Positions 5,559-5,644 of a DNA stretch of 5,644 bases are shown here, one piece after another. Source of the stretch: Betaproteobacteria bacterium (GTDB lineage: Bacteria > Pseudomonadota > Gammaproteobacteria > Burkholderiales > SG8-41); contig JAJTHX010000035.1 in assembly GCA_021300125.1 (NCBI GenBank), forward strand, positions 1-5,644, read 5' to 3'. Each line of letters opens with the position of its first letter. Within the stretch, counting starts at the first letter, position 1. The translations under genes were made by a program, and so were the position numbers. The notes under the pieces were generated by a model. The model saw only the letters and a program-made list of their open reading frames with translations, was not told the origin of the DNA and searched no databases.

Positions 5559-5644
5559 TCATCCGGGGCGCAAGGCGGGCAGATGCGCGCCCAGCGACCG
5601 CAGGCCGGTCAGCCGCTGCCAGGCTGCGCGATCCCAGCCCATCA
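5559..5644 (-). CDS. C-terminal end of an unidentified upstream gene (cut by window edge)
   Basis: The frame enters at the right edge, passes MGWDRAAWQRLTGLRSLG and ends in LRPG before TGA at 5561-5559. Only about 27 codons are visible, too few to recognise a family. Third codon positions are mostly G or C like its neighbours, and its stop lies 24 nt before the GTG of the 360-aa protein, so it is probably the preceding gene of the same operon. Confidence 0.45.
   Translation of the reverse strand, partial: MGWDRAAWQRLTGLRSLGAHLPALRPG

Noticed and set aside
5547..5564. A second possible recoded UGA: TGA at 5561-5559 followed in frame by Gly-Ser-Arg and running into the 360-aa protein
   Set aside because: Only a weak hairpin (GGCUC with GAGCC) follows, immediately next to the UGA rather than about 11 nt away, and there is no Cys partner nearby. 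An ordinary stop followed by a GTG start 24 nt later is simpler.

Overview
The window looks like chromosomal DNA of a GC-rich Gram-negative bacterium, most likely a proteobacterium. The reasons are strong GC bias at third codon positions, a twin-arginine export signal, ATGA-coupled gene pairs and family-level resemblance of several products; the lineage cannot be fixed further from this window. No phage, IS, CRISPR, tRNA or rRNA signal was seen.

Layout: (1) 1-118, minus strand, the N-terminal 39 codons of a fumarylacetoacetate-hydrolase-type protein running off the left edge. (2) 119-570, a divergent intergenic stretch of about 450 nt holding a ribosome binding site, several short inverted repeats and a possible 10-codon mini-ORF. 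(3) 571-2840, plus strand, a two-gene unit: a 12-TM nucleotide-transporter-like/MFS protein whose stop overlaps (ATGA) the start of a Tat-exported aldo/keto reductase. (4) 2845-3861, minus strand, a ketopantoate-reductase (PanE/ApbA) family protein, convergent with the reductase with only 4 nt between the stop codons. (5) 3862-3933, a spacer containing a strikingly AT-rich island. (6) 3934-5534, minus strand, a two-gene unit: a 360-aa conserved protein of unknown function and, ATGA-coupled behind it, a 173-aa protein read through an in-frame UGA. (7) 5559-5644, minus strand, the C-terminal end of another gene.

The main point is region 6. A naive annotation splits 3934-4455 into two small ORFs, but both halves lie in one frame joined by a single TGA. 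The joined motif is Sec-Gly-Ser-Cys, the signature of the UGSC selenoprotein family. Eleven nucleotides after the UGA there is a perfect GC-rich hairpin whose apex closely resembles the E. coli fdhF SECIS. I therefore annotate one selenoprotein, Sec at residue 94. It implies that the host encodes SelA, SelB, SelC and SelD, none of which is in this window.

The UGSC protein and its 360-aa upstream partner are probably co-translated and may work together, perhaps in a thiol/selenol redox step; the substrate is unknown. The PanE-like and FAH-like proteins suggest nearby 2-oxo-acid or related catabolic chemistry, but this is only contextual.
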